DNA of 10,863 nt from Larix sibirica (lineage: Eukaryota; Streptophyta; Pinopsida; Pinales; Pinaceae): positions 1 through 10,863 of the forward strand of contig NWUY0303892009.1 of assembly GCA_004151065.3 (NCBI GenBank), in the 5' to 3' direction. Below the pieces are notes generated by a model. The model had not been told where the DNA came from and ran no database searches. It was given only the letters and a program-made list of their open reading frames with translations. Numbering within the stretch: position 1 is the first letter of the stretch; each line of letters opens with the position of its first letter. Below are positions 7,075-10,863 of the stretch, piece after piece. The position numbers were made by a program, and so were the translations under genes.

Positions 7075-8326
7075 ATCTCCCTTTTCAAATGTGGGGAAAT
7101 GTACCAGCTAATGTAAAAGGATATTTATTGGCAAAGATTTTAAGGAGGTTGTTTGATACCAGAAAGTGGCTAACCCATTCATTACTTCACCATATTCAAT
7201 CTTTGTTGTACCATCAGCCTTGAAAGAATTTAATTATCTATCCAATCATGTAAGTTGGGTTTTTGTAGAGACTTGCTTACATCTTCTCTCTTATTAATTG
7301 AAAGAGACCCAACATACATTTTGGTAAAGAGAATGGAGGAAAATGGAAGAGATCTTCATGCTTCTTATTTTATTAAGTTCAATTGAAGTGGATTCATTTT
7401 TAATCACTTGAATTTGTTTAGTTCTCTTCTGTGTATGGAAGTTTGCTATAATGGAAATGTTTTGTAAGGTACTACAAGGTATATAACTTGTGTTTTAGCT
7501 TCAATGTCTTTGGTAGTACGCTATATGTCAACATGCCATATTGGTGTTAAGTTGATATTTATTTTTTGACAAGGGGATTTGAGCCACATTGTTTCTACAA
7601 ACTCTTCACAATTCTAGAATACAACTGTGAATGGTCAGATCTGAGCCATAGCTTTACACTTTACTTAGTGGTTGTTTCCTACATCATTTCCCATTTATAG
7701 CTTTGGTGTGAGTGTTTATGATGGTGAACAAGTGGTGATGGTTGCATACAAGTAGGTAAGAGACAATCTCACGTTTGAAAGTCTCGGGTCTTAACAATGT
7801 TACCACACTAGTCCAAGATAACTTGAGCTTGTAAGCTTCACTGGGCTTAGAAGGAAATTGAACTAAGTCCACTTGATTTTGAATCTCACTGGCCACAAAT
7901 CATAATTGGGTGTATGACTCAGAGTTGAAAGTCATTCTTAAGAGTTCGACTTGGACTCATGAGTATGACTTGGAGTAAGGAGCCATATTACTGGCAAATA
8001 TATTTGTTCTTTTTAATTTAGTTGATTTTTATTTTTTTGTTTGTCGGTTTTTCTGTTAGTCCAAGTTAAGTTCTTCCTTTTCAACCTCGTCAGTCTAATA
8101 ACTTTGCTATTAAAGCATTAAATTGCATTCCTTTTGGGCTAAAGAATGGGCTAAGGAGAGTGACTTATTTTAATTCTTTATGAGGTACTTGTATATCTTT
8201 TTCCCAAGGAAAGAATCAAGTTTGGTCAGTGTGAAGGCTTATTATCAGCCCAAAGGCTATCAACTACATGAAGACCAATGAACTTTTCCTCGTAGAGCAC
8301 TCCCCTTTCTTCCTTTGAATTTCCAG
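7075..8326. other. No recognised gene; possible 3' untranslated region then intergenic
   Basis: The first few hundred bases after the stop at 7074 are AT-rich and could be a 3' untranslated region, though no clear AATAAA signal was found in the first part. At 7916-7976 there are repeated GACTC / GACTTGGA words, including the palindrome ACTCATGAGT (7955-7964) and two copies of GACTTGGA 19 bases apart (7948 and 7967). A minus-strand open stretch at 7896-7684 has no recognisable domain. Confidence 0.45.
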
Positions 8327-8408
8327 ATGAAAGGTGGAGCAATTGCTAGTGGCAAGAGTGATTGGTGACCTGACCCCTTAAAGGTATGCTTGCAAGGTAC
8401 TTGTATAT
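8183..8408 (+). repeat. 14-base direct repeat pair
   Basis: AGGTACTTGTATAT occurs at 8183-8196 and again at 8395-8408. The roughly 200 bases between show no recognised element or matching inverted termini. In AT-rich DNA a pair this short may be chance; it is too long for a usual target-site duplication. Confidence 0.35.
8327..8368 (+). other. Splice-like acceptor followed by a short open segment
   Basis: A pyrimidine-rich run (about 8300-8326) ends TTTCCAG, the best-looking acceptor in this half of the window. It is followed by 13 codons (MKGGAIASGKSDW) and TGA at 8366-8368. It could be a small terminal exon, but no upstream exon in phase is evident and the other two frames contain stops within the first ten codons. 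Confidence 0.15.
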
Positions 8409-9564
8409 ATGTATTCAAAATTTCAAACTGTTGAGGTTATATATTGTTGATAATCTCTACTTGTCCATACATTAATAAAGGTGGTTCATTTCTTTTGGTT
8501 GGCCCCTTTTTTGCAAGTGTGCTCGAAGTATATTGTTAATCATCTATTCATGGCTAGGATCACTTATATTAGCTTTGAAGAGACAATGTGTGGATACAAT
8601 GTTAATACAACTATCTCATGTATCCTAAACCTGGATGGCAATTTGTGTATAGATTTAACATGAAACAGTGAGTTGTCATACTATGTAGAGTTTCTCACTA
8701 ATTGGGTATGATTAAACATCACATTTCTTTTCTTCCATATGAGAAAGAGAACATCCAGTCTAACCAATTGCCATGTTGTTTGGAGCACTACGAGCCACAG
8801 GAGTTTGTTGTCCAAGAATGGTGCTTTCTAGGTGGTGAAGGTGACAAGGAATCACTCATAGAAGGTAGAAACCCAGCTCTAGATAAGACCCAACAAAGGG
8901 ACAAAACCAAAACAGGAGCTTGAGAATTTTGGCACTACTATATAGGGGATATTTACGTGAAGAGTTTGCCAAATCTCCCAATATAAGAAACTGGACAAAG
9001 AATGCTTTCTTGGGCTCCATGAATGGCTTCCATACTTTACGAAGATAAAAACACCATGTTTGATGTTTCGATTTATGTCGTTGTAACTTGCTCAATCAAT
9101 CAGCCAAGATGGGCTTTTGGCATAGGCATTTATATTCATTAACATGCTTATATTTAGTAAAAGTTGTATGTCTTATTCCAACTCCAATCTTTGCACCACG
9201 TTGGGGGTCTTGTAAGCCCAACTTGTGATATATAGAGTTCGGAATCATGCCCTTAACCCTGTCTAAGATCCGCTAGGTAAGGTTGGCTAAAATGTGTTTA
9301 ACTTTCATCTCCAGCGATGACACTCACATCTCTGTTATGGGAGACAGATATCTTTGTCAAAGCTGATGCCTCTTAAAAATAATTGAGGATCGAGAACCGT
9401 GCGTTCTTTGACGAGTGGTTTACCTTCATGTAACAAAGGGACCAACATAGGCGATCATCAAGAGAGCCCTTGTTGGTTGGTTGAATGGAATGTTGGGTGT
9501 GGTTGCGCTTAGGAGCATTGGTTTTGAATCATGTACACCTATTTCCCACCAATTTCAACATTGA
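8369..9564. other. No recognised gene; degraded repeat-like DNA
   Basis: Plus-strand open stretches at 8481-8663 and 8702-8923 and a minus-strand one at 9095-8856 carry no recognisable motif. The 8702-8923 stretch is rich in E, D, K and Q toward its end but has no supporting context. From about 9180 to 9600 the base composition rises toward balanced GC and minus-strand fragments look weakly protein-like with stops, which suggests a decayed transposon of unknown class. Confidence 0.4.
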
Positions 9565-9565
9565 G

Positions 9566-9591
9566 AATTGAACCAAGTGGTTCGCCCAATT
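9566..9591. repeat. Hairpin with an AATTG/CAATT stem
   Basis: AATTGAACCA (9566-9575) can pair with TGGTT (9578-9582) and, past a 4-base bulge, CAATT (9587-9591). The inner part GAACCA-AG-TGGTTC (9570-9583) is a perfect 6-base-pair stem. Wording here resembles the insertion within the RT pseudogene at about 1363-1397 (shared GAACCA and CCCAATTGA words). Confidence 0.4.
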
Positions 9592-9599
9592 GAGTGAAG

Positions 9600-10307
9600 T
9601 TGTTATTCATTTTATTTATTTATTTTTGCATATAAATACCTTCTGATATCGTGTTCAGAGAGAAATAAATACAATAATGGCCCTTTCAATAAAAAGTAGA
9701 CTTTTTTGGCATACCTTAAAGTTGAATCTTCTCAACTTCTAATTTGGTTGAAAGGCATTTTTTTTGGAATATTTATATAATTCGTAAAAAAAGTTCTCTT
9801 TAGGGAGTTTAGAGGTTCTGCAAAAAGCACCCGAGGTTTCAAAATCATAAACATTGCTATTTGCGGTATCCCTATGCAAATACTGAGGTTCAAAGTACAC
9901 AAAATAGATTAACATACTTCCAATACAAAATCAATTCATAGAGCATATATAACTAATTACATAAAACGTTAGAAGCATAGGTTGACTAACAGAACATAAC
10001 TTCAGAATCTTTAAAGTAGGGTGGGATCACAATCTTTACATTCATATGGTTGCCTTCTAGGACATTGGGCGTTCTTTGATAATCATTATAGGTTGGTGAC
10101 TAGAGACATCATCATCTATGGCGTCCAAAAGATTGAGCACTCCCCACTTGAATTCTTCATATCCCTGCAATAAATTTAGTATCCACCTTTGTTGGTCAAG
10201 GAGATGCTTTCAAGGAAACCCATCGCCCCCTACTTTGAAATTGGTCTTTAGTTATGTTGCAAGTCCAATCCATTCTATAATGTACCCTTCCATCTATTGG
10301 AGATATG
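9600..10307. other. AT-rich non-coding stretch
   Basis: It contains a short TTTA-type simple repeat at about 9609-9627 followed by a TATA-like CATATAAATACC (about 9629-9640), which could be a promoter-like or LTR-like sequence by chance. A plus-strand open stretch at 10118-10342 shows no recognised family and overlaps a minus-strand coding fossil. Confidence 0.4.
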
Positions 10308-10454
10308 TTAAGATCCTTTCATTTGAACTTGCATGTCCCTAAGAGGGTGAGTATCTAGGTTGGGCATGTTATCTCTTTGGTGCCACAAGGCCATGTAATT
10401 GTCAAGCCAATCCTTATCATGACTACAAAAGTTTGAGTTCCCATACAAATTGTA
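10308..10454 (-). pseudogene. Protein fossil, faint plant mobile domain resemblance
   Basis: A 48-residue frame lies between stops on the minus strand. Its centre reads WLDNYMALWHQRDNMPN. A tryptophan/tyrosine-rich segment with a W-x-x-R pattern recalls plant mobile domain (aminotransferase-like) proteins, found in some plant transposons and host relatives. After the stop at 10310-10308 the same frame carries further protein-like residues (GRVHYRMDWTC). Resemblance is by eye only and the fragment is short; chance or another transposon protein is possible. Confidence 0.25.
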
Positions 10455-10735
10455 CTATCCTACTTCGAGAAATTTTCCAACCCTAGAGGTTGTGAGAAGG
10501 ATAAATTGAATGAGAAGCAAGATACACAAGGGTGACAAAATATGACCATTCTTGAGGTTATGAAGGTGATGTAACATTTACTCTAATTGTGGGCCTTGAT
10601 GAGGTGTCATTATAATAGTACCATTCACCCAAAGGAGTGTTGTGCAACTAAATCCTTCATTTGTTGGAGAAATAATTTTGGGAGAGCATCAAAATTGTAG
10701 AAGATCAAAATTTTGAGGTTATGTCATTACTCATG

Positions 10736-10861
10736 CTATAGTAGGGGCATCCAATGTTGAGAAGTGGTCACAATTTTTGAGTCACCTTTGAAAATGATTT
10801 TCTTAAAAGCCAATTTTAAGGATTCCATAATATCCATGATCAAGGCTCCCTTTTTGGCATA
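10736..10861 (-). pseudogene. RNase-H-like fragment, cut by the window edge
   Basis: An open frame enters from the right edge and ends at TAG (10738-10736), 41 residues. The segment MESLKLAFKKIIFKGDSKIV resembles the plant RNase-H-like family (RVT_3 type), where a helix with an E..L.LA pattern precedes a strand ending in (E/F)GDSK. This family occurs in LINE and Ty3-type elements and in host proteins. The usual spacing between the helix and the GDS strand is shortened. The rest of the domain would lie beyond the window. It is probably a transposon remnant separate from the copia element. Confidence 0.4.
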
Positions 10862-10863
10862 AT

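Noticed and set aside
7684-7896. Minus-strand open stretch of 70 codons, possible transposon piece
   Set aside because: I could not match it to any retroelement domain and there is no flanking evidence.
8702-8923. Plus-strand open stretch of 73 codons with charged C-terminal part
   Set aside because: No motif, no splice or promoter context; kept only as a mention in the region entry.
1-10863. CRISPR array, bacterial operon, rRNA or tRNA genes
   Set aside because: No regular repeat-spacer pattern, no bacterial gene arrangement and no recognisable RNA gene folds were seen on either strand.

Overview
The window looks like intergenic or intronic DNA from a large, AT-rich plant nuclear genome. 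The evidence is a decayed Ty1/copia LTR retrotransposon of plant type, long stretches without coding capacity, a few short open segments bounded by GT/AG splice-like sites, and no bacterial gene organisation. A gymnosperm or another large-genome seed plant is a reasonable guess, but this is inference; no marker gene fixes the species.

The only confidently identified element is on the minus strand, from about 4806 down to about 900. Read in its own direction it has a 5' LTR (4806-4408), a primer-binding site for initiator tRNA-Met (4407-4396), an untranslated leader, a gag pseudogene with an intact CCHC zinc knuckle (4019-3322), a protease remnant lacking its catalytic aspartate (about 3215-3030), a GAG-pre-integrase domain (about 2890-2660), a junction where most of the integrase core is missing, the integrase C-terminal part (2633-2330), a variable linker, and reverse transcriptase (1917 to about 915). 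The RT is interrupted by about 240 bases of foreign sequence. RNase H and the 3' LTR are absent. Every domain carries stops or frameshifts, so the element is dead.

On the plus strand around the element there are five short candidate exons (810-863, 5374-5408, 6154-6207, 6624-6659, 6973-7074). The last encodes a lysine-rich C-terminus ending in a stop. They could be parts of one host gene with the retrotransposon inside an intron, but their phases do not chain in one simple way and no product is recognised, so this is a hypothesis.

From about 7100 onward the sequence is mostly non-coding. The right edge carries two short minus-strand protein fossils: an RNase-H-like segment (10861-10736) and a fragment faintly resembling plant mobile domain proteins (10454-10308). 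There is no working gene system in the window and no evidence for a new one. The points worth a second look are the architecture of the broken copia element, the insertion inside its RT, the putative host exons, and several hairpin or G-rich motifs.
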